The translations under genes and the position numbers were made by a program. Below the pieces are notes generated by a model. It was not told the DNA's origin, made no database searches, and saw only the letters and a program-made list of their open reading frames with translations. A DNA stretch of 64,000 nucleotides from Salimicrobium flavidum (lineage in GTDB: Bacteria; Bacillota; Bacilli; Bacillales; Halobacillaceae). Below are positions 7,750 through 15,110 of the stretch, piece by piece (the first letter of the stretch is position 1; every line of letters begins with the position of its first letter). The DNA lies in contig NZ_FTOC01000005.1 of the NCBI RefSeq assembly GCF_900156645.1, forward strand, positions 62,001-126,000. The letters are read 5' to 3'.

Positions 7750-8216
7750 TTTTGTTTAAAACTTAGTATGATAGAAGAAGAACAGTATCTTTTCCCGTCA
7801 CAAAAGGAATCATAGTATGTTTGAGAAGAAAAAGCAACCGTTTTTTAAAAAGAATTTTCAATGCGTGGGAAAAGGCGTCAGCACAGGCTTGAAGAACTTT
7901 TTTCGCAGGAAAATCTATTGGCTGTTTGTGACTGGACAATCCCCCTTTACTATTTGTAATTTTGGATGCAAAAAAGTAAGCCAGTTCTCCATCTTTTTCT
8001 GGAAGATATGATTAAGAAAAGGACATCTGGTGAAGTTTATGAAGAAGCGTGAAACTGCTACAGGATTTAGAAGGAAAGTTATGTTCTGATTCATTGGCGT
8101 TTCATTATGGAGGGAGGCGGATCGACTTGAACTGAATTCTATTGATACTTCGGCAAAGCCATAAGAAGAGGAGGTCTATGAAGAATTAGTTAATATATTG
8201 ATGATCTGGGATAAAA
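7750..8216 (+). pseudogene. Gene-sized gap with frame-broken coding remnants
   Basis: No intact gene fills 7713-8276. Codon-like segments appear in different plus frames: MIEEEQYLFPSQKES from 7769, RLEELFSQENLLAVCDWTIP around 7880-7940, LHLFLEDMIKKRTSGEVYEE around 7985-8047, and EEVYEELVNILMIWD near 8170-8215, each separated by stops or shifts. The order and a downstream hairpin suggest a decayed protein-coding gene of about 140 residues. I do not recognise the ancestor. The 64-residue reading at 7817 is probably not the true frame. Low confidence. Confidence 0.3.
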
Positions 8217-8247
8217 AAATAACCGGCAATAAAGCCGATTACTTTTT
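8217..8247. terminator. Terminator downstream of the GbsR-like gene
   Basis: A stem around ACCGGC/GCCGAT with A/T flanks. On the minus strand it is followed by seven T, fitting the end of the 8277-8792 gene; a T run on the plus strand also makes it potentially bidirectional. Confidence 0.75.
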
Positions 8248-8276
8248 TGTAGGGAGGGTAAAGACCAGAGATAGTC

Positions 8277-8792
8277 TCATTTTTTCTGAGAATCGATAAG
8301 GTTACAAAAAGCTTCCGCAATCCATTCATGAAAAATCTTCATTTCCTCCGTACGTTCGTACAGATAGTTCGCCTGCTCCGCAATGTTTTCCTTGTGAAAG
8401 GTCCGATGACTTTCTCTCATATCCATTTGCAGATGGCTGATGTTGTTTTTGTGTTCGTTAGCTGCCTGCACCCAATTTTCAATAAATGAAGAAAGAAAAC
8501 TTCGATATAACTCTTCATTAGCCTGGTAAAGGTCTTTTCGTACGCCTTTGACCCAGACTCTTTCTACAAGTCCCTGATCGAGAAGACTACGGATCCCTGT
8601 ACTCATAGAAGTTTTACTTTTACCGAGAAACTCGCTCATTTCGTCTAAAGTCATCGGAGAGGGGTTAATGTATAAAGTGATAAACAATCGTGCGTCCCCG
8701 GGAGCCAGACCGAACATTTCCAGAGTTTTTGAAAATTCATGTATCGTTTTTGTTTGAAATTCCTCTAGCTTGGGATGGTTCGTTTTATCCAT
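8277..8792 (-). CDS. GbsR/OpcR-like repressor divergent from opuA
   Basis: A 171-residue GbsR/MarR-type regulator. The winged helix lies near residues 48-90 (MTLDEMSEFLGKSKTSMSTG) and the tail is helical. In B. subtilis GbsR and OpcR repress choline and betaine import or synthesis operons, so a role in controlling the divergent opuA operon is the natural inference. The start is placed at 8792 because GGAGGAGG lies 7 bases upstream; a longer in-frame reading from 8822 would span that ribosome site. It is a paralogue of the gene at 4148-4714. A perfect palindrome at 8918-8935 in the shared intergenic region is the likely operator. Confidence 0.82.
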   Translation of the reverse strand: MDKTNHPKLEEFQTKTIHEFSKTLEMFGLAPGDARLFITLYINPSPMTLDEMSEFLGKSKTSMSTGIRSLLDQGLVERVWVKGVRKDLYQANEELYRSFLSSFIENWVQAANEHKNNISHLQMDMRESHRTFHKENIAEQANYLYERTEEMKIFHEWIAEAFCNLIDSQKK

Positions 8793-8917
8793 AGAATCCT
8801 CCTCCAGTGACGAACTAATCATAGAGTACTATAACGGCAAAAAACTCTAAAATAGCAAGTTGGGTAGTATTTTCGAGTAAAAGAGCGGAAAAAAAAGAAA
8901 ACACCCATATTTATCTT

Positions 8918-8935
8918 GTACAGTTTAAACTGTAC
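8918..8935. promoter_or_regulatory. Perfect 18-bp palindrome, candidate GbsR-type operator
   Basis: GTACAGTTTAAACTGTAC is perfectly self-complementary and sits between the divergent GbsR-like gene and opuAA, about 35 bases upstream of the opuA -35 box. Position suggests an operator or activator site for the adjacent regulator. The identity of the binding protein is inferred from location only. Confidence 0.55.
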
Positions 8936-8969
8936 GTAATTTTTGAACTGAATCAGGTGTGTATTTAGT

Positions 8970-8999
8970 TTGAATTTTTCATATCAAATAGGTTATAGT
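8970..8999 (+). promoter_or_regulatory. Candidate sigma-A promoter of opuA
   Basis: TTGAAT (8970-8975) and TATAGT (8994-8999) are separated by 18 bases, about 70 bases upstream of the opuAA start codon. Confidence 0.55.
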
Positions 9000-9068
9000 A
9001 TTACACGTGCTTAATAAAAACGTAATCAAACGAAACAAAAGACGCTGTTAACGAAAGAGGTGAGGGTA

Positions 9069-10271
9069 TTGCCAGTAATCGACGTAAAGAATTTGTCGAA
9101 GATATTTGGTAAGAACGCTAAAAAAGCGACCAAATATTTAGATGAGGGTTTATCGAAAGAAGAAATATTAAAGAAGACAGGTAATACTGTCGGGGTCAAC
9201 CGCGCGAGTTTCAGTGTGGAAGAAGGGGAGATCTTCGTAATTATGGGTCTGTCCGGAAGTGGTAAGTCCACGCTCGTCCGTCTCGTGAATCGACTGATCG
9301 AACCGACGGAAGGAAGCGTAATAGTAGACGGGCAAGACCTGGCTAAGATGGATCAGAAGTCTTTAAGGGAAGTCCGTCGTAAGAAAATGAGTATGGTTTT
9401 CCAACGTTTTGCACTCTTCCCACACCGGACAATCGCTGAGAATGCGGAGTTCGGACTGGAAGTTCAGAACATCGATAAAGAAGAGCGAAGAAAGAAAGCG
9501 GCGGAATCGCTTGAAATGGTCGGCCTGAAAGATTATATGCACCAGTTTCCCGGCCAGCTCTCCGGTGGAATGCAGCAGCGTGTAGGACTTGCACGTGCGC
9601 TTGCAAACGACCCGGAAGTCCTGTTAATGGATGAAGCTTTCTCTGCACTGGATCCACTTATCCGTAAAGATATGCAGGATGAACTTCTTGAACTTCAACA
9701 ATCAATGAAAAAGACGATTCTTTTTATTACGCACGACCTTGACGAAGCACTCCGTATAGGAGATCGTATCGCTTTGATGAACGACGGTAAAATCGTACAG
9801 ATCGGTACACCGGAAGAAATTCTGATCAACCCTGCGAATGATTATGTAGAAAGATTCGTGGAGGATGTGGATCGTTCCAAAGTGTTGACGGCAGAACATA
9901 TCATGAAACGTCCGGAAACGGTGGATATTGAAAAGCACGGTCCTCGTGCAGCTTTAGAGCGTATGAGAAAAGAAGGACTCTCAAGCATCTACGTTACGGA
10001 TGCCAAACGGAATCTGGAAGGTTATGTCACTGCGGATGATGTATCTGCGGCAGTGAAAAATGATGAGAACAGCCTGAAAAATATTTTACGCACTGAAGTC
10101 TTACAGGTTGATAAAGGAACACCAATACACGATATCTTTGCTGTCATTCACGATGCGACAGTACCTGTTGCCGTAGTGGAAGACGGGAAGCTGAAAGGGA
10201 TTATTGTTCGTGGAGCAGTTATTGCTGCGTTGTCGGGAAGTGAGGTGAGTTTGAATGGGGATCATTCCTGA
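9069..10271 (+). CDS. opuAA: Glycine betaine ABC transporter ATP-binding subunit
   Basis: ATPase of the OpuA osmoprotectant importer, which takes up glycine betaine under high osmolarity. It is 400 residues and closely resembles B. subtilis OpuAA along its length. Motifs: Walker A GLSGSGKS (about 60-67), signature LSGGMQQRV, Walker [12 protein letters not shown], and C-terminal paired CBS domains (about 275-395) that in OpuA relatives sense ionic strength. Two starts compete: GTG at 9060 and TTG at 9069; the GAGGTGA at 9057-9063 favours TTG 9069. It overlaps opuAB by 17 bases. A divergent GbsR-like gene suggests repressor control on top of osmotic induction. Confidence 0.93.
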   Translation: MPVIDVKNLSKIFGKNAKKATKYLDEGLSKEEILKKTGNTVGVNRASFSVEEGEIFVIMGLSGSGKSTLVRLVNRLIEPTEGSVIVDGQDLAKMDQKSLREVRRKKMSMVFQRFALFPHRTIAENAEFGLEVQNIDKEERRKKAAESLEMVGLKDYMHQFPGQLSGGMQQRVGLARALANDPEVLLMDEAFSALDPLIRKDMQDELLELQQSMKKTILFITHDLDEALRIGDRIALMNDGKIVQIGTPEEILINPANDYVERFVEDVDRSKVLTAEHIMKRPETVDIEKHGPRAALERMRKEGLSSIYVTDAKRNLEGYVTADDVSAAVKNDENSLKNILRTEVLQVDKGTPIHDIFAVIHDATVPVAVVEDGKLKGIIVRGAVIAALSGSEVSLNGDHS

Positions 10272-11106
10272 AATTCCGGTAGCTGAATGGATTACAGCAG
10301 CTACAGAGGGAATACAAGAAGCACTAGCACCGATTTTCACATTCTTACGGGATGATTTTGGAGATTTCATTGAAGTATTCGCAGAAGATTGGCTGATGGG
10401 AGTGCCGATTTGGTTATTCATCCTGGTCATCGCGGTCCTTGCGTTTTTCGCTACAGGTAAAAAATTCGGCCTGGTCGCTTTTACAGTGCTAGGGTTGTGG
10501 TTTGTAGCCAACCAGGGTCTCTGGGAAGAATTGATGAACACTTTTACTCTGGTTATATTTGCCAGTCTGATATCGGTGATCATCGGGGTGCCATTCGGGA
10601 TATGGATGGCCAAGAGTAAGCCGGTCGAAAGTATTCTGACTCCGGTTCTTGATTTTATGCAGACGATGCCGGCCTTTGTTTACCTTATTCCGGCCGTTGC
10701 ATTCTTTGGTATCGGTATGGTCCCGGGTGTATTCGCATCAGTCATCTTTGCTACCCCGCCGACGGTACGTTTCACGAATCTGGGTATTCGTCAGGTGTCC
10801 GGAGAGCTGATTGAAGCATCTGATGCTTTTGGTACTACCGGAGCACAGAAACTTCTTAAAGTTCAGCTTCCAATGGCGAAGAAAACGATTATGGCTGGTA
10901 TTAACCAGACCGTAATGCTCGCCCTTTCCATGGTTGTTATCGCGTCCATGATCGGTGCGAAAGGACTTGGTCAATCTGTTATCACAGCGCTTCAACGTGC
11001 GCAGGTCGGACCAGGGTTCGTTGCAGGTTTCGGTATCGTTATTTTGGCTATCATCATTGATCGTTTCACGCAGAATCTCAATACACAGCGTGGCGACAAT
11101 CCATAA
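10255..11106 (+). CDS. opuAB: Glycine betaine ABC transporter permease
   Basis: The 283-residue membrane subunit of OpuA. It has an N-terminal amphipathic stretch (1-45), then about seven membrane helices; the binding-protein-dependent permease EAA-type loop is visible as [20 protein letters not shown] near residue 183. It starts inside opuAA with GAGGTGA as ribosome site, implying coupled translation. It forms the pore with OpuAA at the cytosolic face and OpuAC outside. Confidence 0.93.
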   Translation: MGIIPEIPVAEWITAATEGIQEALAPIFTFLRDDFGDFIEVFAEDWLMGVPIWLFILVIAVLAFFATGKKFGLVAFTVLGLWFVANQGLWEELMNTFTLVIFASLISVIIGVPFGIWMAKSKPVESILTPVLDFMQTMPAFVYLIPAVAFFGIGMVPGVFASVIFATPPTVRFTNLGIRQVSGELIEASDAFGTTGAQKLLKVQLPMAKKTIMAGINQTVMLALSMVVIASMIGAKGLGQSVITALQRAQVGPGFVAGFGIVILAIIIDRFTQNLNTQRGDNP

Positions 11107-11172
11107 AAATTGGAGGAAAGGTGTAACAAGCCTTTGCTATATATTTAAAATCAGAAAAAAGGGGAGATTTAC

Positions 11173-12123
11173 ATGTTTAAATTAGACTGGAAACGTCTAA
11201 GTATGACAGCCGGTTTGTCTTTGACACTACTAGCTGCAGGTTGCGGATCCGATGAAGGTTCAGATAGCTCTGGAGAGGACTCCGGTTCTGAAGGAAGCGG
11301 TGGAGAATCCACTGAAGAAGTGAATTATAGTGAACAAATGAACTATGAAATCACTGGTATCGAAGCTGGTGCCGGGGTTGTAGCTTCTGCTCAGGAAGCT
11401 GTAGAAACATATGACAGTCTTTCCGGATGGGAAGTTTCCACTTCTTCTTCCGGTGCTATGGCGACCGCTCTGGGTGAAGCAATCGATAATGAAGAGCCGA
11501 TTGTTGTTACCGGTTGGACACCACACTGGAAATTCGCTGAATATGACCTTAAGTATCTTGAAGACCCGGAAGGATCTTTCGGTGATGCAGAACAGATCAA
11601 AACAATGGTGAAAACTGGGCTGCAGGATGAAAAGCCGAATGCTTATACTATCCTTGATCAGTTCCAATGGGAATCTTCCGATATGGAAACTGTAATGCTT
11701 GAAATCCAAAACGGCGCTGAGCCTGCTGAAGCAGCTAAAAACTGGATTTCCAACAACGAAGATACTGTATCTTCCTGGACAGAAGGAACTGAAGAAGTTG
11801 ACGGTACTGAAGTTGAACTTGTATACGTGAACTGGGATTCTGAGATCGCTTCTACAAACGTAGTAGCTGAAGTTATGAAACAACAAGGATTTGATGTGAC
11901 GATTACACCATTGGACAATGGTCCGATGTGGAGTGCTGTCGCAAACGGAGAAGCTGACGGTATGGTAGCTGCATGGTTGCCAGCCACTCACGGTTCCCAA
12001 ATGGAACAGTATGGCGAGCAGATGGAAGACCTTGGCGCGAACCTAGAAGGCGCTAAAATCGGTCTTGTAGTTCCTGAATATATGGACGTAGAGTCTATTG
12101 AGGACCTTCAACCAGCTGAATAA
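11173..12123 (+). CDS. opuAC: Glycine betaine-binding lipoprotein
   Basis: The extracellular substrate-binding lipoprotein of OpuA, 316 residues. A lipobox ending in Cys24 (LLAAGC) is followed by an unusually long Gly/Ser/Glu linker (about 25-50). The domain order is the circularly shifted one of B. subtilis OpuAC: GWTPHWKF comes first (about 115) and VNWDSEIAST and AAWLPATHG follow. The Trp residues in these three segments correspond to the aromatic cage that holds the trimethylammonium group. It is separated from opuAB by 66 bases with its own AGGGGAGA-type ribosome site, and a strong terminator closes the operon. Confidence 0.93.
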   Translation: MFKLDWKRLSMTAGLSLTLLAAGCGSDEGSDSSGEDSGSEGSGGESTEEVNYSEQMNYEITGIEAGAGVVASAQEAVETYDSLSGWEVSTSSSGAMATALGEAIDNEEPIVVTGWTPHWKFAEYDLKYLEDPEGSFGDAEQIKTMVKTGLQDEKPNAYTILDQFQWESSDMETVMLEIQNGAEPAEAAKNWISNNEDTVSSWTEGTEEVDGTEVELVYVNWDSEIASTNVVAEVMKQQGFDVTITPLDNGPMWSAVANGEADGMVAAWLPATHGSQMEQYGEQMEDLGANLEGAKIGLVVPEYMDVESIEDLQPAE

Positions 12124-12132
12124 TGTAATTCA

Positions 12133-12169
12133 AAAAAACAGGGCCCGGCTACGCCGGGTCCTGTTTTTA
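12133..12169 (+). terminator. Terminator of the opuA operon
   Basis: A GC-rich stem (AACAGGGCCCGGC and near-complement, TAC loop) with flanking A and T tracts, 10 bases after the opuAC stop. Confidence 0.9.
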
Positions 12170-12174
12170 TAATT

Positions 12175-12349
12175 AGCTCTGTTATCGTTTATTGTTGATT
12201 TTCGTCCCTTCGGGTGGAAGCTTGCCGCGGGCATGACGTAAACTTCCGGAATCTCTCTACGTTCGATTCCGGTGATTTTCCGTTCATGCTTCTCCCGCAG
12301 GCGTCTCCACCCTTCGTTCCTAAAATCAACCACAGGCTTTAACAGAGCC
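12175..12349. repeat. Palindromic intergenic repeat, family A copy 1 (MITE-like)
   Basis: A 175-bp element bounded by imperfect terminal inverted repeats GCTCTGTTA...GTTGATTTT and AAAATCAAC...TAACAGAGC. A second full copy lies at 47305-47479 (about 80 percent alike by eye) and an internally deleted copy at 57733-57800. No open reading frame of note and no clear target-site duplication. Confidence 0.75.
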
Positions 12350-12350
12350 T

Positions 12351-12590
12351 ATCCTTTAATAAACAGCATACAAAAAGAGTTTGGACAAAACGAATAACAG
12401 CAATCAATAACCGAACATTCGAGACGATGCCCATCCTTTTATGAAGAACAACACAGAGACTCCTGCGGGAACAGCACGTGCTGAAGACCCCCATGATCAA
12501 GCGATTTTCTTGATTATGGGGCGGCTTGAAGCCGTGCCCGCGGAAAGCGATGGGTTGTTCTATTAATCCTTTTATAAACAGCGTACAAAA
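12351..12590. repeat. REP-like element flanked by a 25-bp direct repeat
   Basis: A 25-bp sequence starting ATCCTTTAATAAACAGC at 12351-12375 recurs with two mismatches at 12566-12590. Between the copies is a 117-bp inverted-repeat element (AGAACAAC at 12445-12452, GTTGTTCT at 12554-12561) whose interior (CTCCTGCGGGAACAGCACG ... GCCCGCGGAAAGCGA) resembles a repeat I recall as widespread in Bacillaceae intergenic DNA. No gene is present. Confidence 0.6.
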
Positions 12591-12628
12591 CAAAAACCGA
12601 ACACTATCGTTCGGTTTTTGTTTTGTAC
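12583..12628. repeat. 46-bp perfect stem-loop, family B copy 1
   Basis: A 20-bp arm (GTACAAAACAAAAACCGAAC) is followed, after a 6-base loop, by its exact complement. A near-identical stem-loop is at 19714-19759, with the two terminal bases covarying. The A and T tracts make it a potential bidirectional terminator. Confidence 0.75.
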
Positions 12629-12652
12629 TATTTAGTTTTGTCCCAAGCTCGA

Positions 12653-12683
12653 ATAAAAAACACCCATATCGGGTGTTTTTTTA
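12653..12683. terminator. Terminator of yhaH
   Basis: AAAACACCC-ATAT-CGGGTGTTTT with A and T runs on both sides; the T run merges with the yhaH stop codon (minus strand). Likely bidirectional. Confidence 0.8.
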
Positions 12684-13070
12684 TTCTGAATATTCTTCTG
12701 ATTCGACTGTACGATGCTGTTTCGCTTTTTCTTCAAGATCTGCAAGACTTTCTTCAATCTGTTCAAGGTATTTTTGGATGTTTTTCTGATGAGGGGCAAT
12801 CGTTTGTTTCCATCCTTCGACAGAGGCACTGATATCTTCGCTCAAATGACGAATGAGGGAAAGGGTTTCTTTCGATGATTTGTTAACCTGTTCTTTGATT
12901 TGGCTGCTATCTTCTCTGTATCCGCTTAGAACGCGCGTCAACTCTTTACTTTTTAAAACGGCGTTCGAGCGGAATTCTCTTCCGGAAGAAGGAGTGCTGA
13001 ATAGAACATATAAAGCACCGGCGGCTCCTCCGGAAACGATACCCATAACAAACGGTTTAATTCGGACCAT
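12681..13070 (-). CDS. yhaH: YtxH-domain protein YhaH
   Basis: A 129-residue protein with an N-terminal hydrophobic helix (about residues 5-25, GIVSGGAAGALYVLF) followed by TPSSGREFR, the Pro/Gly-Lys/Arg-rich motif of YtxH-like general stress proteins, then a long coiled-coil-like helical tail. Function is unknown; the family is linked to stress and membrane association. The start is set at 13070 because AGGAGG lies just upstream; an in-frame ATG at 13091 would include that ribosome site. Position between opuA and trpP-hit agrees with B. subtilis yhaH. Confidence 0.78.
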   Translation of the reverse strand: MVRIKPFVMGIVSGGAAGALYVLFSTPSSGREFRSNAVLKSKELTRVLSGYREDSSQIKEQVNKSSKETLSLIRHLSEDISASVEGWKQTIAPHQKNIQKYLEQIEESLADLEEKAKQHRTVESEEYSE

Positions 13071-13192
13071 AGTGATTCCTCCTTTACTCACTAACGTGAA
13101 CCTACTTATTAATTTCTCCTATTATGTATGCGTTTAAACCTCAACCTCTAAAAATGGGTGTACGGCCGCTCAAAGCGGCCATGCCCTTCAGA

Positions 13193-13720
13193 TTAAGATA
13201 CGCGGAGTGCCTGTGACGGGGAGTTTCTCATGATTCTCAAAGAAACGGGATGCAAGACCATCATAAGCACAGTATTTAGGAGAGCTGTCGGAAGTACGAC
13301 AGTAAGGAACATAGCTGTGAATCCTGCGTCCATCAGTCCGATCACGAACAGGATTAGACCGAGAAAGATAGAACCGCTGATGAGAGTTCCTACTGCTGTG
13401 AGAACAGCAGCCTTGATACGTTCCTGTTTGAATCTCTGCAGTCCAATAACGAGGGTGAATACGATAAGGCCGGTAAGCGGTTTTTCAATCAGGTTTGCAA
13501 TTTGACCTCCTGGAGCAGTTGTGGTCAATGCAGAAACGATACCGGTCGCTACAGATAGTACAAGAACATAAGGTATCCTGGGGAACATGATGATTCCGAG
13601 GAACATCATCGCCAGAAGCATATCCGGTCTCATACCGAAAAATATCGGCGGCATAACGGCATGCAATACAGCACCTATTCCTACAAACAACGACAGCAAC
13701 ACTAAAATACGGGTATTCAT
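13193..13720 (-). CDS. trpP: Tryptophan transporter TrpP
   Basis: A 175-residue membrane protein with five or six hydrophobic helices, matching B. subtilis TrpP (YhaG, 172 residues), a probable tryptophan uptake protein. Features include the MPPIFFGMRPDMLLAMMFLG segment near residue 24 and TTTAPGGQIANLIEKPLTG near residue 67. It lies beside hit-ecsAB as in B. subtilis. The ribosome site and start codon are embedded in closely spaced UAG/GAG triplets, suggesting TRAP-mediated translational repression as known for B. subtilis trpP. Confidence 0.87.
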   Translation of the reverse strand: MNTRILVLLSLFVGIGAVLHAVMPPIFFGMRPDMLLAMMFLGIIMFPRIPYVLVLSVATGIVSALTTTAPGGQIANLIEKPLTGLIVFTLVIGLQRFKQERIKAAVLTAVGTLISGSIFLGLILFVIGLMDAGFTAMFLTVVLPTALLNTVLMMVLHPVSLRIMRNSPSQALRVS

Positions 13721-13784
13721 CTAATCTCTCCTCTTCTAAGCTTCTCTTTATTCACTACAGACGTATCCTCGTGATCGACTGCTA
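13721..13784 (-). promoter_or_regulatory. Candidate TRAP-binding leader of trpP
   Basis: Read on the minus strand toward the trpP ATG, triplets run UAG-11-GAG-10-UAG-8-GAG-5-UAG-2-GAG-2-GAG-2-UAG, the last abutting AUG and covering the Shine-Dalgarno (numbers are spacer bases). TRAP binds multiple (G/U)AG triplets separated by 2-3 bases, and in B. subtilis it blocks trpP translation this way. Only four triplets have ideal spacing. Confidence 0.5.
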
Positions 13785-13820
13785 GTGTGTTATCAGTATA
13801 ACAAAAGACCCTTCAACTTT

Positions 13821-14243
13821 CTAAGAAATCTTTTCTTTGATTTTTTCAGCAGTTTCCTGTAGTTGTTCCTGCGTGGTAGATTCACTGTTATCTTCCCACT
13901 TCAATCCAAATCCGTCTCCCTGTCCGTACCTTGGCAGGACATGGATATGTAAATGGAATACAGACTGGTGAGCTGCTTCATCATTATTATTTACAATATT
14001 CACTCCATCTGCTCCGAACGCCTCTTTGACCGCAGTGGCGATTTTAGGGATGCGCGCGAATAAGTTGGAGGCTACCTGTGGGTGAGTTTCATAGATGTTC
14101 TTTGTGTGTTGTTTCGGTACTACAAGCGTGTGACCTTTGGTTACTTGACTGAGGTCAAGAAAGGCGTAGACTTCTTCATCTTCATAAACCTTCGCTGATG
14201 GAATATCTCCATTAACTATTTTACAAAAAATGCAATCTGACAT
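13821..14243 (-). CDS. hit: HIT family nucleotide hydrolase
   Basis: A 140-residue histidine-triad protein that hydrolyses nucleoside phosphoramidates or related nucleotidyl conjugates. The triad H97-x-H99-x-H101 (HLHIH) is intact, and the N-terminal CIFCKI gives the Cys pair seen in zinc-binding HIT proteins. It diverges from ecsA and is adjacent to trpP, as in B. subtilis. AAGGAGGGG upstream of the ATG at 14243 fixes the start. Confidence 0.93.
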   Translation of the reverse strand: MSDCIFCKIVNGDIPSAKVYEDEEVYAFLDLSQVTKGHTLVVPKQHTKNIYETHPQVASNLFARIPKIATAVKEAFGADGVNIVNNNDEAAHQSVFHLHIHVLPRYGQGDGFGLKWEDNSESTTQEQLQETAEKIKEKIS

Positions 14244-14366
14244 ATAATCCCCTCCTTGATGAATATTGTATCATAACAGAGCGTGTGAACTGTAACAAGA
14301 CGGTAAACTATGGTACTATTTTTTAAGATGGGTCGGAATTTAAATCAAAGAAAAGAGGGAATTGAT

Positions 14367-15110
14367 TTGGAATCATTGTTACATATAGATGAACTGTACG
14401 GAGGCTACACGCGGAAAAACGTACTACATGGGATTTCCCTTCGCGTAGAATCGGGAGAGATCGTCGGTCTTATAGGTTTGAACGGGGCCGGCAAAAGTAC
14501 AACCATCAAACATGTGATAGGCATGATGGAAGCGAAACAGGGGAGCGTCTCCATTAATGGAACATCTTTTCGGGAAAATCCGGAGACGTATCGTCAGCAG
14601 CTCGCTTATATTCCTGAGATGCCGATTTTGTATGATGAACTCACGCTTGAGGAGCATCTGCGTTTGACCGCCCGTGCTTATCATATTGATGAAGATACGT
14701 TCAACAAAAGACTACCGCCTTTATTGAAAGAGTTCCGCATGGAAAAAAGGTTGCACTGGTTTCCAGTCCATTTCTCCAAAGGAATGCGCCAGAAAGTGAT
14801 GATCATGTGCGCTTTTTTGATTGAACCTTCTCTCTATATCGTGGACGAGCCCTTTGTCGGTCTTGATCCTCTGGGGATCCAGTCTTACCTCGAATGGATG
14901 GAAAGAATGAAGAAAAATGGGGCAGGCGTCCTTATGTCCACTCATATTCTTGCAACAGCTGAAAAGTATTGTGACCGTTTCATTATTCTTCATGAAGGAG
15001 AGGTGCTGGCAGAAGGCACCCTCAGTGAGTTGCAGGATAACTTCTCCATGCCTGGAGCTTCTCTTGATGATATATACGTCCGGCTGACGAAGGAAGAATC
15101 CTATGATTGA
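14367..15110 (+). CDS. ecsA: ABC transporter ATP-binding protein EcsA
   Basis: The ATPase of the Ecs transporter, which in B. subtilis influences protein secretion, competence and RasP-dependent intramembrane proteolysis. The 248-residue protein (B. subtilis: about 247) has Walker A GLNGAGKST (about 37-45), signature FSKGMRQKV and Walker B LYIVDEPFVGLDP. The start is TTG at 14367, preceded by AGAGGGA and giving the family N-terminus; an ATG at 14310 would add a non-homologous 19 residues with no ribosome site. It overlaps ecsB by 8 bases. Confidence 0.91.
   Translation: MESLLHIDELYGGYTRKNVLHGISLRVESGEIVGLIGLNGAGKSTTIKHVIGMMEAKQGSVSINGTSFRENPETYRQQLAYIPEMPILYDELTLEEHLRLTARAYHIDEDTFNKRLPPLLKEFRMEKRLHWFPVHFSKGMRQKVMIMCAFLIEPSLYIVDEPFVGLDPLGIQSYLEWMERMKKNGAGVLMSTHILATAEKYCDRFIILHEGEVLAEGTLSELQDNFSMPGASLDDIYVRLTKEESYD

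Noticed and set aside
7817-8011. 64-codon plus-strand frame after the DUF3267 gene
   Set aside because: Lys/Phe-rich, no ribosome site; a different frame carries the more protein-like remnant, so this is not taken as a gene.
11260-12000. Minus-strand open frame of about 246 codons within opuAC
   Set aside because: Fully antisense to the conserved betaine-binding protein; no coding evidence of its own.
14310-14366. Upstream ATG start of ecsA
   Set aside because: It lacks a ribosome site and adds residues not found in the family; TTG at 14367 fits better.
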